Source: Gammaproteobacteria bacterium (GTDB lineage Bacteria; Pseudomonadota; Gammaproteobacteria; Enterobacterales; Alteromonadaceae). Taken from it: a stretch of 64,000 nt of DNA. Below the pieces are notes generated by a model. The model was given only the letters and a program-made list of their open reading frames with translations. It had not been told where the DNA came from and searched no databases. Below are positions 30,358-39,484 of this stretch, piece after piece. How positions within the stretch are numbered: the first letter of the stretch is position 1; every line of letters begins with the position of its first letter. Made by a program: the position numbers and the translations under genes. The stretch covers positions 1 through 64,000 of the forward strand of contig JAHJZX010000040.1 in NCBI GenBank assembly GCA_018826295.1. Reading direction: 5' to 3'.

Positions 30358-30711
30358 CTAATCTCCCGCCGGATGAACCAGCACGAAAGACGTGACAACC
30401 AGCTGATTTTCACTGTCATGTACCCGTACTTCATATTTACCCGGGCTGGCTGTAACTAACTGATAGGATAAGCTGCCATCGTTGGCAGCAGTCACCAACT
30501 CCTCACTGCTATTACTACCCCGTATCGTTATTACAGTAAAAGTGGCGCCAGCTTCAAAGTGCTGACCGTTCAATGTAACCAGATCTCCGGCTACGGCTTG
30601 TGATGGCCCTGAAAGCGCCGCTTTGGCTGCGGCTAAAGCATTAGCAGTCACCAGTAACATTAAGCAAAGTGTCGCTGCGCAGATGCGCTGTTTTGTGCAG
30701 GGGTTTTCCAT
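30358..30711 (-). CDS. Small exported Ig-like (IPT/TIG-type) protein
   Basis: A 117-residue protein with a signal peptide (about 1-28, ending ALAAA). Its mature part AALSGPSQAVAGDLVTLNGQHFEAGATFTVITIRG resembles the start of an IPT/TIG immunoglobulin-like domain. It continues with SPGKYEVRVHDSENQLVVTSF. GAGGAG precedes the ATG. It is the first gene of a tight operon (gaps 2, 1 and 33 bp) with the propeller, dockerin-like and cohesin-like genes. Function unknown. Confidence 0.65.
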   Translation of the reverse strand: MENPCTKQRICAATLCLMLLVTANALAAAKAALSGPSQAVAGDLVTLNGQHFEAGATFTVITIRGSNSSEELVTAANDGSLSYQLVTASPGKYEVRVHDSENQLVVTSFVLVHPAGD

Positions 30712-30924
30712 TGCTAGCTTCTCCTCTTTTAACAGGCAGAAACCCGCATCACACCTTGATATGCAGGGAATACAACAATGCCAGGCAATGCATAGCGCAA
30801 GCCAACATTAGAAGGTACTGTTTTATTTAGAGTTAATTTAGCAATATCGGCTATATACGTAATCAAATGTAAAGCCAACTGACAAAATCAGTGTAAATAG
30901 CAGCGTACTAAAGAGGGTGCAGCC

Positions 30925-31566
30925 CTATTGCGGTAAACGCAGTTTTTCGAACAGTATGCCAGCCAGGGTGCGGTTATTGACATTAAGTTTGCGCAATATG
31001 GCGGACACATGTTGTTTAATGGTGGTTTCCTGTACATTCATTTCATAGGCAATTTGCTTATTTAGCAGGCCATCGGCAATCATTTTTAACACCCGAAACT
31101 GCTGTGGGGTAAGTTGTTCCAGCCGGCTGGCAAAATCGTCATCTATCAGGGCTTTGGCACTATTTACATCCTGGATCAGACCAGCTGGCAACCAGCTTTC
31201 GCCGCTTAATACCGCCGCTATTGCTTCCGACAATAATTCCAGTGGTGCCGATTTCGGGATATAGGCTGCAGCGCCTAAAGTCAGTGCTTGTTTTATAATG
31301 GTCGGGTCTTCTTCAGCCGACACCATAATAACCGGTACGTCCGGGTATTCAGTGCGCAGTGCGGTTAAGCCGGTAAAGCCGTCAGAGCCGGGCATACGCA
31401 AATCAAGGAAGATAAAGCTGGTGTCGGGGTGAGCGCGTAGCAAGGGCCACAGCTGCTGCATATTCTGTGCTTGCAATAGCGTAGCATCGTTACCAAGAAT
31501 ATTGGCGCAGGCTTGTGATAAAGCCACCCGAAACAGCGGATGGTCGTCAGCAATTAAAACTATCAT
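30925..31566 (-). CDS. LuxR/NarL-type response regulator, probable CrbR/ErdR homologue
   Basis: A 213-residue two-domain regulator. The receiver (1-120) has acidic residues D7-D8, phospho-acceptor D55 in FLDLRMPG, and the conserved lysine in AAYIPKS. The C-terminal LuxR helix-turn-helix is LTPQQFRVLKMIADGLLNKQIAYEMNVQETTIKQHVSAILRKL. With the CrbS-like kinase at 23364 it probably forms the acetate-switch pair known from Vibrio (CrbS/CrbR) and Pseudomonas (MxtR/ErdR), which activates acs. The two genes are separated here by the four-gene exported-protein operon, so the pairing rests on family, not on adjacency. Confidence 0.78.
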   Translation of the reverse strand: MIVLIADDHPLFRVALSQACANILGNDATLLQAQNMQQLWPLLRAHPDTSFIFLDLRMPGSDGFTGLTALRTEYPDVPVIMVSAEEDPTIIKQALTLGAAAYIPKSAPLELLSEAIAAVLSGESWLPAGLIQDVNSAKALIDDDFASRLEQLTPQQFRVLKMIADGLLNKQIAYEMNVQETTIKQHVSAILRKLNVNNRTLAGILFEKLRLPQ

Positions 31567-31577
31567 AGATCCGGTTC

Positions 31578-31618
31578 TGAGCCTTTTGGCTCATAATGTA
31601 CCGGGGCTTTCGCCCCGG
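31578..31618. terminator. Two short hairpins between a TonB receptor and the CrbR-like gene
   Basis: TGAGCC-TTTT-GGCTCA (31578-31593) and CCGGGGC-TTTC-GCCCCGG (31601-31618) are perfect small stems downstream of the receptor gene on the minus strand. Neither has a strong U-tract in that direction, so they are weak terminator candidates. Confidence 0.4.
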
Positions 31619-31632
31619 CAAGTGTTTTATGG

Positions 31633-33939
31633 TTAGAAACGGTAGCCAACACTCAGACTAAGTGTGCGCGGTGCTCCATAATAACCGATTAAAGTGTTGT
31701 CACCACCGGTTCCGGCATCATAGCCGCTACCATTTGGGTTGTCGGGATTTGGTCTGATAAAGGCATAGTTACCCACCAGATATTGTTCATCTGTCAGGTT
31801 TTTGCCGTGCAAGCCAATGGTCCAATGCCCGTCGCTGCTAAACCAGTTGATGCCAAGATTCAAAAGTCCGTAGGATTCCTGAGTTAATAAATTATCTAAC
31901 TCAACCAGGTTATATTTGCTGCGATAGCTATAGTTACCGTTGATCACGATATCGCCGAAATCGGTCGCCACTTCGTAACTAAAGCCTGCGTTAGCGGTGG
32001 TTTTTGGCGTATTGGTAATACTGAACCTGTCAGAAATATCCCCCTCAGTTGCATGGAATACTTCTTTGAAGCTTGAATCGATAACACCAAGATTGGCGTA
32101 CAGTTGCAGCTCGCGGCTGGCTGCATAAGTAATCTCCAATTCTGCACCCGTCGCTTCTGATCGACCAACGTTACCCAAACGTTGGTTATTAATGGTCAGA
32201 TCATCCGGATCAGGAATGGCCGAAATATACTGTCTGTCTTTGTGATCCAGCATAAACAAGGTGGCATTTATGCGTAACCGGTCAAACCAGTCACTTTTAA
32301 TACCCAATTCAAATGAATTAACTGTTTCGGGATTAGCAGCAGGCTCGTTTGATGTCGCCCGTGGGTTAAACGTACCCGATTTAAAGCCCTGGCTAAAGCT
32401 GGCAAAAAGCATCATATCGTTATCGTATTGATACTCGACACTCAGCTTAGGTGTAAGTTTATTCCAGCTGGCTTCGCCATCTAACGGAACTCTATCAACC
32501 GCAGGAGTTGGTCTTACGTGGCCTGGTAGCCAGCCATCTTCCGGATAAACCGTTGTGTAATAAGTCCGGTTGAATACCTGAGCGTCTTTATCATCTTTGG
32601 TGTAACGCAAACCGGCAGTGACTGACCATTTATCATCAAACTGATAGGTGCCCTGGGTATAAGCCGCTAAACTGTCTCCATTGCTACAACCACCAACCTC
32701 AGAAGTAAAGCCCGGTAATCCCAGCCCTTGCCCAAGTACCTCAAGAATGGCGTCGTACATACCACAGGAATCTGACGTGTAATAGTACAAGCCTGATACC
32801 ATTTTCAAGTTATCTGTCTGGTAGTTAAGCTGGAATTCCTGCGATAAGCTTTCGTCATCATACAGCGCAGGAACATCAAAAATACGCAAAGCAGTGTTGT
32901 CAAAATCAATATTGGTTTTCGAGTAACTTTCACGTTTTGAGGTTACTGATTTAAAGGTAAAGTTATCGTTGATATACCAGTTGGCCGTTAAGCTTAAACC
33001 TTCCGTCTCAACCGAGTTCCAGGTTGGTAAGCTGGTGTAGGAATCGTACACACTGTCGGGTACAGGCGCATTAGTCAGGATACTGGGAACTAAACGATAG
33101 CCTCCTTTTGAGTTAGAGTCATCTTCAGTTTTATCGTAGTTTAAGCGGATAAACAGCTCATCGCTTGGTTTGAATTCTAACGTCAGGCGATAAGCCTGCA
33201 GATCTTTATTGTAGTTTTCACCATCCTGGTCAGGTAAGGCAGATTGCAGGAAATTACCATAACCATCCCGTTTCAAATTGGCATAGCCGACCCCCAGATA
33301 CAGTTTATTGTCTACCAGGGGGAGTTGACCGGTCAGTTTAACGTCACCCTGTTTATAACTGCCTGCGGTAAGATTTACTGCAAATTCAGTATCACCACTC
33401 ATTTCACGGGTAATATATTTTACCGCGCCACCAATAGTATTTTTACCGTACAAGGTACCCTGCGGGCCACGCAGCACTTCTATCCGTTCGACATTGAGAA
33501 TATCCAGCACGGCGCCCTGAGGCCTGGCAATATAGGCGTCGTCGATATAAATACCGACACCAGATTCATAACCCCACAGTGGGTCTTCCTGGCCTACGCC
33601 GCGAATAAAGGCGGTAAGAGTTGAGTTAGTGCCGCGGCTTTGCTGCAAGGTGGTATTGGGTGAGAATTGCTGAATTTCAACGACAGATTCCAAGCCACGC
33701 TCTGCAATATCTGCTGCGCCAATCGAAGTAACCGCTACCGGAACTTGCTGTATGCTTTCAACCGTGCGCCGTGCGGTAACCTCAATCCGTTCCAGTTTAA
33801 CTTCGTCTTGCTCTTTTGCGGTTTCCTGCGCCAGAGCTGATGCAGCAAAGCAGCTGCTGATAGCCAGTGCCACCAGGCTGGGCTTTAACAGGGTACGACT
33901 AAACTTGTGCTGAGCATCACTATTATTGTTATAGGCCAT
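31633..33939 (-). CDS. TonB-dependent receptor
   Basis: A 768-residue outer-membrane receptor with a signal peptide (about 1-37, ending ASALA). The TonB box region is ERIEVTARR, and the plug continues with VPVAVTSIGAADIAERGLESVVEIQQFSPN and RGPQGTLYGKNTIGGAVKYIT. The barrel ends in LSLSVGYRF. This plug type is common in Sphingomonas- and alteromonad-type receptors for hydrophobic or organic compounds, but no substrate can be read from it. CAGGAGAG precedes the ATG. It is divergent from the GntP-family permease, which may move the same compound across the inner membrane. Confidence 0.85.
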   Translation of the reverse strand: MAYNNNSDAQHKFSRTLLKPSLVALAISSCFAASALAQETAKEQDEVKLERIEVTARRTVESIQQVPVAVTSIGAADIAERGLESVVEIQQFSPNTTLQQSRGTNSTLTAFIRGVGQEDPLWGYESGVGIYIDDAYIARPQGAVLDILNVERIEVLRGPQGTLYGKNTIGGAVKYITREMSGDTEFAVNLTAGSYKQGDVKLTGQLPLVDNKLYLGVGYANLKRDGYGNFLQSALPDQDGENYNKDLQAYRLTLEFKPSDELFIRLNYDKTEDDSNSKGGYRLVPSILTNAPVPDSVYDSYTSLPTWNSVETEGLSLTANWYINDNFTFKSVTSKRESYSKTNIDFDNTALRIFDVPALYDDESLSQEFQLNYQTDNLKMVSGLYYYTSDSCGMYDAILEVLGQGLGLPGFTSEVGGCSNGDSLAAYTQGTYQFDDKWSVTAGLRYTKDDKDAQVFNRTYYTTVYPEDGWLPGHVRPTPAVDRVPLDGEASWNKLTPKLSVEYQYDNDMMLFASFSQGFKSGTFNPRATSNEPAANPETVNSFELGIKSDWFDRLRINATLFMLDHKDRQYISAIPDPDDLTINNQRLGNVGRSEATGAELEITYAASRELQLYANLGVIDSSFKEVFHATEGDISDRFSITNTPKTTANAGFSYEVATDFGDIVINGNYSYRSKYNLVELDNLLTQESYGLLNLGINWFSSDGHWTIGLHGKNLTDEQYLVGNYAFIRPNPDNPNGSGYDAGTGGDNTLIGYYGAPRTLSLSVGYRF

Positions 33940-34095
33940 TATGGCTCTCCTGCTGTTGATTTGACTTCATCTGGTCATTATTGCTGTAGTCTTACTGTAG
34001 GCTTAAACGCAGAAATTTTAACCTGTACCTTAGTACTATGGTGATGACAGCTGTCCTGTATCAGACTAAACCAAAATGCGAATAAGGATAACAAG

Positions 34096-35397
34096 ATGTT
34101 GAGTCTTCTGGGATTACTGGCCGGGTTAGGTCTGTTAATCATACTGACTATGCGTGGCTTTAACCTGTTTATCACTGCGCCGCTGTGTGCCTTGCTGGTA
34201 GCAATAACCAATGGCATTCCGTTCTGGCAAGTCAGCGACAAGCTGGATTTTGTGCATGGCTATATGACGGGCTTTTCCGGCTTTGTCGCCGCCTGGTTTT
34301 TAATGTTTTTGTTAGGCTCATTGTTCGGTAAGCTGATGGAACATACCGGCGCAGCCGATGCGGTAGCGCTGGCCATCGTTAACAAGCTGGGGCAAGGTAA
34401 AGCGGTATTGGCAGTGGTGCTGGCCTGTGCGGTACTGACTTATGGCGGCGTCAGCGTATTTGTGGTGGCGTTTTCGGCCTACCCGATGGCAGTCAGCTTA
34501 TTTAAAGGTGCCAATTTACCACGGCGCTTTATTCCGGCGGCGCTGGCACTGGGCTCGGTGACCTTTACCATGACGTCGGCCGGCTCGCCGGAAATTCAAA
34601 ACTGGATCCCAATCCCCTATTTAGGCACCACGCCTTATGCCGGCTGGCAGGTTAGTATAGTGGTAGCTATTTTTATGGCGATTGCCGGCTATGCCGCGCT
34701 GATGTGGATGTTAAAACGCGCTGTTGCCAAGGGTGAACACTTTAGCCAGCGCAGCAGCGATCCGGTACTTAGCGAGCGTGCCTTGCCGCATCCGTTAATG
34801 GGCATTATTCCGCTTGGTGTTGTGCTGTTACTGTCTTTCTTACTGCATGACAGCCTGCAGCAGGCAGCACTGATTGTCGCATTGTCCGGCGGTGTGGTAA
34901 GCCTGTACTTACTTAACTTCCGCTTTCTGCACAACCCTGCCGCAGCCACCAATGAAGGTGTGCTGGGTGCGCTACTGGCCATCGGTAATACCGCCGCTGT
35001 GGTCGGTTTTGGCTCAGTGGCAAAACTCACCCCGGCCTTTAGCAGCGTAGTGGATTATATGACCCACCTGCCCGGGCCTGAGCTATTGGGTGCCGCTGTG
35101 GCAGTAAGCGCCATTGCCGGCTTAACCGGCTCTGCCTCGGGTGGCCAGGCCATTGCACTGCCTGAACTGGCACCGCATTATCTGGATCGTGGCGTTGATG
35201 CCGAGCAACTACACCGCGTGGTTGCTATCTCGTCCGGCGCGTTAGATTCGTTACCGCATAACGGCTATGTGGTCACCACTATCCGTGCTATTTGTGGTGA
35301 GAGTCATCAAAATGCTTACTGGCCGGTGGCCGTGGTTAGTGTATTGGTGCCGCTACTTGGCACGGCACTGGCTATCTTGTTATTTCAATGGTTTTAG
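34096..35397 (+). CDS. GntP-family permease, candidate short-chain hydroxy-acid transporter
   Basis: A 433-residue inner-membrane protein with about 12 membrane segments. The GntP/CitM-like pattern includes LTYGGVSVFVVAFSAYPMAVSLFK, TMTSAGSPEIQNWIPI, and near the end SGALDSLPHNGYVVTTIRAICGESHQNAY. GntP-family members carry gluconate and related sugar acids or D-3-hydroxybutyrate; the 3-hydroxybutyrate dehydrogenase in this window favours the latter, but only by context. AAGGATAACAAG precedes the ATG. A secreted hydrolase gene starts 8 bp after its stop, so the two form an operon. Confidence 0.8.
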   Translation: MLSLLGLLAGLGLLIILTMRGFNLFITAPLCALLVAITNGIPFWQVSDKLDFVHGYMTGFSGFVAAWFLMFLLGSLFGKLMEHTGAADAVALAIVNKLGQGKAVLAVVLACAVLTYGGVSVFVVAFSAYPMAVSLFKGANLPRRFIPAALALGSVTFTMTSAGSPEIQNWIPIPYLGTTPYAGWQVSIVVAIFMAIAGYAALMWMLKRAVAKGEHFSQRSSDPVLSERALPHPLMGIIPLGVVLLLSFLLHDSLQQAALIVALSGGVVSLYLLNFRFLHNPAAATNEGVLGALLAIGNTAAVVGFGSVAKLTPAFSSVVDYMTHLPGPELLGAAVAVSAIAGLTGSASGGQAIALPELAPHYLDRGVDAEQLHRVVAISSGALDSLPHNGYVVTTIRAICGESHQNAYWPVAVVSVLVPLLGTALAILLFQWF

Positions 35398-35405
35398 GAG
35401 CGGTT

Positions 35406-36563
35406 ATGCGCTGGCTTGCAGCTATACTCATCTGCGTTACTGTTACCCTATCAGCTGAACCGCTACTGGTAGAAAAACAGCGCTTTACGCTGGATAAATT
35501 TACCACCGAAAATGGCCAGCTTATTGCCCCGGTTAATATCGGCTGGGAAGCCTACGGCAAACTGAACAGCGATAAATCCAATGCGATTTTAATTACGCAT
35601 TTTTTTTCCGGCAGCAGCCATGCTGCAGGTAAATACCAGCCTGATGATGCAACGCCCGGCTACTGGGACGCTATTATCGGCCCGGGTAAAGCGATAGATA
35701 GCAATAAATTCTATGTCATTAGCAGCGACACCCTGGTCAATGCCAATGTGTTTGATAACAACGTCATCACCACAGGCCCGGCAACGATTAACCCGGCCAG
35801 CGGTAAACCTTATGGTTTAAGCTTTCCGGTAGTAACCATCGGCGATTTTGTCGAGGTGCAAAAAGCCCTGCTCGACAGGTTAGGCATAACTAAGCTACAT
35901 GCAGTAGTAGGCCCGTCGATGGGCTCATTTCAGGCCATTGAATGGGCGGTGCGCTACCCGGACAAGGTAGAGCGCTTGATCCCGGTGATTGGCAGCGCCT
36001 ATATGGATAACTACAGCGCGATAAAGCTGCAGCGCTGGGCCTACCCCATTTTGCAGGACCCGGCCTGGCATAACGGCGATTACTACGCTAAAGGCCAACC
36101 CTGGCAAGGCTTAAGTACGGCTTTGGCCTATATAACTCAGGATGCACTGCACCCGGATGGGTTTAATCCGCGTTATCCGCCAATCAGTAGTGATACCGCC
36201 ATACATCAACGCATTGAAGCACTGCCGCAAGCCTGGCAGCAATTACTGGCACAAGCGCGGCTGCGGGCCGAAAAGCAAGACGCTAACCATATTTTGTATT
36301 TAGTGCGCGCCTCACAGCTGTGGCGGGCCGGCATGGGCGATAACTGGCAACAGGCGCTCAGCCGGGTAACCGCCAAAACGCTGTTTTTACCGGCCAGCGG
36401 CGATTTACTGCTGCCACCTGCGCTGAGTAAAAACAGCGCCGGGGCCATGTCTGCCGCCGGTAACCAAGTGCAATATGCCGAAATTCCCGGCAGCTTTGGC
36501 CACCTTGACGGTGTGCTGGGCATAAGCGCTGTAGCGCAACAGATTGAAGCCTTGCTTAACTAA
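35406..36563 (+). CDS. Exported MetX-like alpha/beta-hydrolase
   Basis: A 385-residue protein of the homoserine O-acetyltransferase-like alpha/beta-hydrolase superfamily. The nucleophile is S171 in VVGPSMGSFQAIEWA (MetX has GGSMGG). A likely acid is in FLPASGDLLLPP and the histidine in GSFGHLDGVLGI. It differs from true MetX in carrying an N-terminal hydrophobic signal (MRWLAAILICVTVTLSAEP), so it is probably periplasmic or secreted and not a methionine enzyme. AGGAG precedes the ATG at 35406; the longer frame from 35388 runs into the permease gene. Coupled to the permease, it may release the transported acid from an ester. Confidence 0.75.
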   Translation: MRWLAAILICVTVTLSAEPLLVEKQRFTLDKFTTENGQLIAPVNIGWEAYGKLNSDKSNAILITHFFSGSSHAAGKYQPDDATPGYWDAIIGPGKAIDSNKFYVISSDTLVNANVFDNNVITTGPATINPASGKPYGLSFPVVTIGDFVEVQKALLDRLGITKLHAVVGPSMGSFQAIEWAVRYPDKVERLIPVIGSAYMDNYSAIKLQRWAYPILQDPAWHNGDYYAKGQPWQGLSTALAYITQDALHPDGFNPRYPPISSDTAIHQRIEALPQAWQQLLAQARLRAEKQDANHILYLVRASQLWRAGMGDNWQQALSRVTAKTLFLPASGDLLLPPALSKNSAGAMSAAGNQVQYAEIPGSFGHLDGVLGISAVAQQIEALLN

Positions 36564-36584
36564 GCTCGCGCAATTTTTCCTGAC

Positions 36585-36614
36585 GGGTGCTGCAGGTATT
36601 GAGCGCCCTTTTTT
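36585..36614 (+). terminator. Terminator after the exported hydrolase gene
   Basis: A 7-bp stem with one G-T wobble (GGGTGCT at 36585-36591 with AGCGCCC at 36602-36608) is followed by six T. The loop is 10 nt. It ends the permease-hydrolase operon. Confidence 0.6.
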
Positions 36615-36743
36615 AACCGCAATTAATTTATTCGCCAACTGGCCGATTTTCCGCTAAAACTATCCAACCGGGCATTGCAAAATGGCCGCAGTCAGGCAAG
36701 ATAGCATCAATTACAACAACCTGATTTTTAAAAGGAAGTAATC

Positions 36744-38621
36744 ATGGCCTATGATTATGGCAGTGAGTCGTTAGGGATCCGCAACCCGTTTAAAATTGAA
36801 GGCCTGCTACGTGCAGTGCGCGGTATGCTGGTTAGCCTGTTGGGTATTTACCCGTTATTACAGGTCGTCACTTTGGTACAGCAGGATAAAACCCTGGCCT
36901 GGATTTACGCCGCAGTTGGCTTTGCCTTACTGGCCGGCGGGCTGCGCGCCTTGGGTGGCGGCATTTTTCAGATGTTGCGGTTTTTTGTTGGCCGCAGTGT
37001 GCCTACCTCACTGGCGGAAAACTTCAGTAAATCCGAGCGTGAAACGGCCAAATTTGAACAGCCGCACTATAAAAGCACCGACTTAGAAGAAATGCTGATG
37101 GGGCGTAAAAACAAAACCTTTGTTGAACCCGTCGGCTTTATTTCGCGCCTGGTGCATACCTTAGTACCCAAACTGATTTTTCTGCCTTACCCGCTGCGTA
37201 ATCTGGCGCAACGCTTTGCCGGTGCCCTAATCGCTACTGTCGTGGCGTTAGTGGCCTATGCATTAACCGCCTTTGTTTGCCTGACCGGCCTGGCCGGTAA
37301 TACCGGTGATATACTGTTGCCGTTTTTCTCCTTCTTGCTGATGGTGTATCTGGTACTAAGCTGGCGCAATGCCAGTACCGTTTACCGTATGGCAGAGCGG
37401 CGCATTGAAACCCAGGGTAACCTGCAATTGGCCAAAATAATGGCCTTTGCCATACTGGCACCGGTCGTGCTGGGGCTGATAATCAGCTATTTACTACAGC
37501 AGCGCGATATCGCGCTGTTTGTCGTGGATATGCAAGACAGCGAGCTGCAAACCTTTGCCGTGATGCCGCAATTGCTGCTGGTGTTATTGTTTACAGCAGT
37601 GAGTGGCGCGCTGATTTTTTTGCTGTTAAAACAGCGTACCGCTCTGGTTCAGGCGCAAACTAAGGTATCGGAATATCGCGCCAATTGGCAGGAAAACATT
37701 CACCCGCGCGAGCTGTTTGTTAACATCGACAACATAGTGATGGCTAACCGGCGTTATAAAGAAATACCAAACCGGCTGTATCGCGAGTTAAACCCCAACC
37801 TGAATGAGCAATCGGAAAGCAAGGGCAATTTCAGCGGCGAAGTGATGATTGAAACCCAGCCGGCCTATGCGCCACTGCAACACACAGCACTGTTTAAGCA
37901 GTTGCGGCTGTGGGCCACCCTTGCCGCCCAGCTGTTGCTGTTAATCGGGCCTTTTATTCTGTTTTACCTGCTGGGCGAAGCGCAATTAATACTGCAAATA
38001 GTGCGCGATTTCAGCGCCATACAACGGCCAGGCGATGCTGCGGTATCACAGTTTGTTGTAGCACTGTTTAATGAAAGCCAGTTTATTATCAGTCTGGTGT
38101 TTAGCTGGTTAATTTGTCACAGCTTTGGCCGCCTGCTGCAAAACTACAGCCATACCTTCTGGGCAGAACTTAATTTTGACTCGCTGCTGGTCTATTTAAA
38201 ATGCGAAGGTACTTATACCCAAAGCAAACTGACCACAGGCAAAGGCATTTACGATTCTACCTCGTCAGAAAACTATGTGATGCGCTCATCACTGACGCCC
38301 TGGATCATCAGTTCCCGCATTATGAGCAGCACCTTCGCTGATAGCGGCGCGAAAAACGTTGAGCACCCGCGGCATATTCTGGAAATGCACGACAACCCAC
38401 AGGAGATGCAAGCCATACTGGATGACATTCAAAGCTTTCTGTCGGAGCGTGAAACCATTGCCAATATTAAAAACGCGCAGGATATATCCAATACCGAGCA
38501 AATTTACCAGATTAATCAGCAGTCACGCGCCATGCCGCTAACACCGGACCAAGCCACTCTGGCCAGCCCGCAGCAGGATGCTGACGCCAGCACCAGCTTA
38601 CAACCACCGGCCAAAGAGTAA
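36744..38621 (+). CDS. Polytopic membrane protein of unknown function
   Basis: A 625-residue protein that I do not recognise. Seen are two hydrophobic segments at about 25-75, a polar stretch (100-145), a second membrane block (about 165-215 and 230-300), a soluble region of some 90 residues with HPRELFVNIDNIVMANRRYKEIPNRLYRELNPN, and two more membrane segments (about 390-470). After these come a soluble 150-residue tail with a WAELNFDSLLVYLKCEGTYTQSK block and a low-complexity end. No signal peptide. AAAGGAAGT precedes the ATG. It is flanked by terminators, so it is monocistronic. Function unknown. Confidence 0.75.
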   Translation: MAYDYGSESLGIRNPFKIEGLLRAVRGMLVSLLGIYPLLQVVTLVQQDKTLAWIYAAVGFALLAGGLRALGGGIFQMLRFFVGRSVPTSLAENFSKSERETAKFEQPHYKSTDLEEMLMGRKNKTFVEPVGFISRLVHTLVPKLIFLPYPLRNLAQRFAGALIATVVALVAYALTAFVCLTGLAGNTGDILLPFFSFLLMVYLVLSWRNASTVYRMAERRIETQGNLQLAKIMAFAILAPVVLGLIISYLLQQRDIALFVVDMQDSELQTFAVMPQLLLVLLFTAVSGALIFLLLKQRTALVQAQTKVSEYRANWQENIHPRELFVNIDNIVMANRRYKEIPNRLYRELNPNLNEQSESKGNFSGEVMIETQPAYAPLQHTALFKQLRLWATLAAQLLLLIGPFILFYLLGEAQLILQIVRDFSAIQRPGDAAVSQFVVALFNESQFIISLVFSWLICHSFGRLLQNYSHTFWAELNFDSLLVYLKCEGTYTQSKLTTGKGIYDSTSSENYVMRSSLTPWIISSRIMSSTFADSGAKNVEHPRHILEMHDNPQEMQAILDDIQSFLSERETIANIKNAQDISNTEQIYQINQQSRAMPLTPDQATLASPQQDADASTSLQPPAKE

Positions 38622-38628
38622 TACTGTT

Positions 38629-38657
38629 GGGATCAGCCCCGGCTGATCCCACTTTTT
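38629..38657 (+). terminator. Terminator after the unknown membrane protein gene
   Basis: A 10-bp perfect stem (GGGATCAGCC at 38629-38638 with GGCTGATCCC at 38641-38650) is followed by ACTTTTT. Confidence 0.85.
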
Positions 38658-38715
38658 ATTAGCATTTTTATAACTTCATGCCACACTTAGCAGTAGCGAA
38701 ATTAAGGACTACTGC

Positions 38716-39468
38716 ATGAAAGCCTTACCACTAATTTACCTATTGTTATTAGTCTGCGTTAACCAGCCGGCACCGGCGCACGGCGAAACACTGATGCTGG
38801 CCAGCAGTAATTATTACCCACATTATGCCGCCGATATACCGCAGCAAGGCGCGGTAAGTGAAGTCGTACGGCAAGCATTTTTATTGCAGGGCATTGATAT
38901 ACAGATAGAATTTATGCCATTTGCCCGCGCGCTGCGGCAAAGTCAGCAGGCCGAATACATTGGCCTGGTGGCCGCCTGGTACGACGATGAGCGCGCCCGG
39001 CATTTTTACTATTCGCAGCCGTTATATGCCAATCAAATCGTATTTTTTAAACAAAAGCAGAAAAGCATTAGTTATCAGCATTATGCCGATCTGGCTGCCC
39101 AAAGCTTACGGCTGGGCTTGGTACAGGGTTATTTACAACCTCAGGGATTATTGCAAAGCCAGCCTAATCTGGTGCAGGTGGCAACCGACGAGCAGGCATT
39201 TATGATGCTGGCGAAAAGCCGGGTTGATTTAGTGCCGGCCGATAAACTCAATGGCTTATATATACTGGAGAACAAGCTGCCGCAGTACGCCGGGCAATTA
39301 GACTGGCTGACACCGGCACTGGAACTGCGACCGATGTATTTACTGTTGTCAAAACAGGATCCTCGCTCCGAAACCCTGATGCAGCAGTTTAATACCGGCC
39401 TGACCGAGCTGCGTCAATCGGGCCAGTATCAGCGCATTCTCGATACCCTGTTGCCCGAAGGCTACTAA
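38716..39468 (+). CDS. Periplasmic solute-binding protein family 3 (polar amino acid type)
   Basis: A 250-residue protein with a signal peptide (about 1-23, ending APAHG). The SBP_bac_3 fold is visible in LMLASSNYYPHYAADIPQQGAVSEVVRQAF, the LRLGLVQGYLQ hinge region and the C-terminal SETLMQQFNTGLTELRQSGQYQRILDTLL. No permease or ATPase of the matching class is adjacent, so it may be a sensory or orphan binding protein, as is frequent in alteromonads. AAGGACTACTGC precedes the ATG. Ligand unknown. Confidence 0.78.
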   Translation: MKALPLIYLLLLVCVNQPAPAHGETLMLASSNYYPHYAADIPQQGAVSEVVRQAFLLQGIDIQIEFMPFARALRQSQQAEYIGLVAAWYDDERARHFYYSQPLYANQIVFFKQKQKSISYQHYADLAAQSLRLGLVQGYLQPQGLLQSQPNLVQVATDEQAFMMLAKSRVDLVPADKLNGLYILENKLPQYAGQLDWLTPALELRPMYLLLSKQDPRSETLMQQFNTGLTELRQSGQYQRILDTLLPEGY

Positions 39469-39484
39469 ATGTGCCGGCCTGTGG

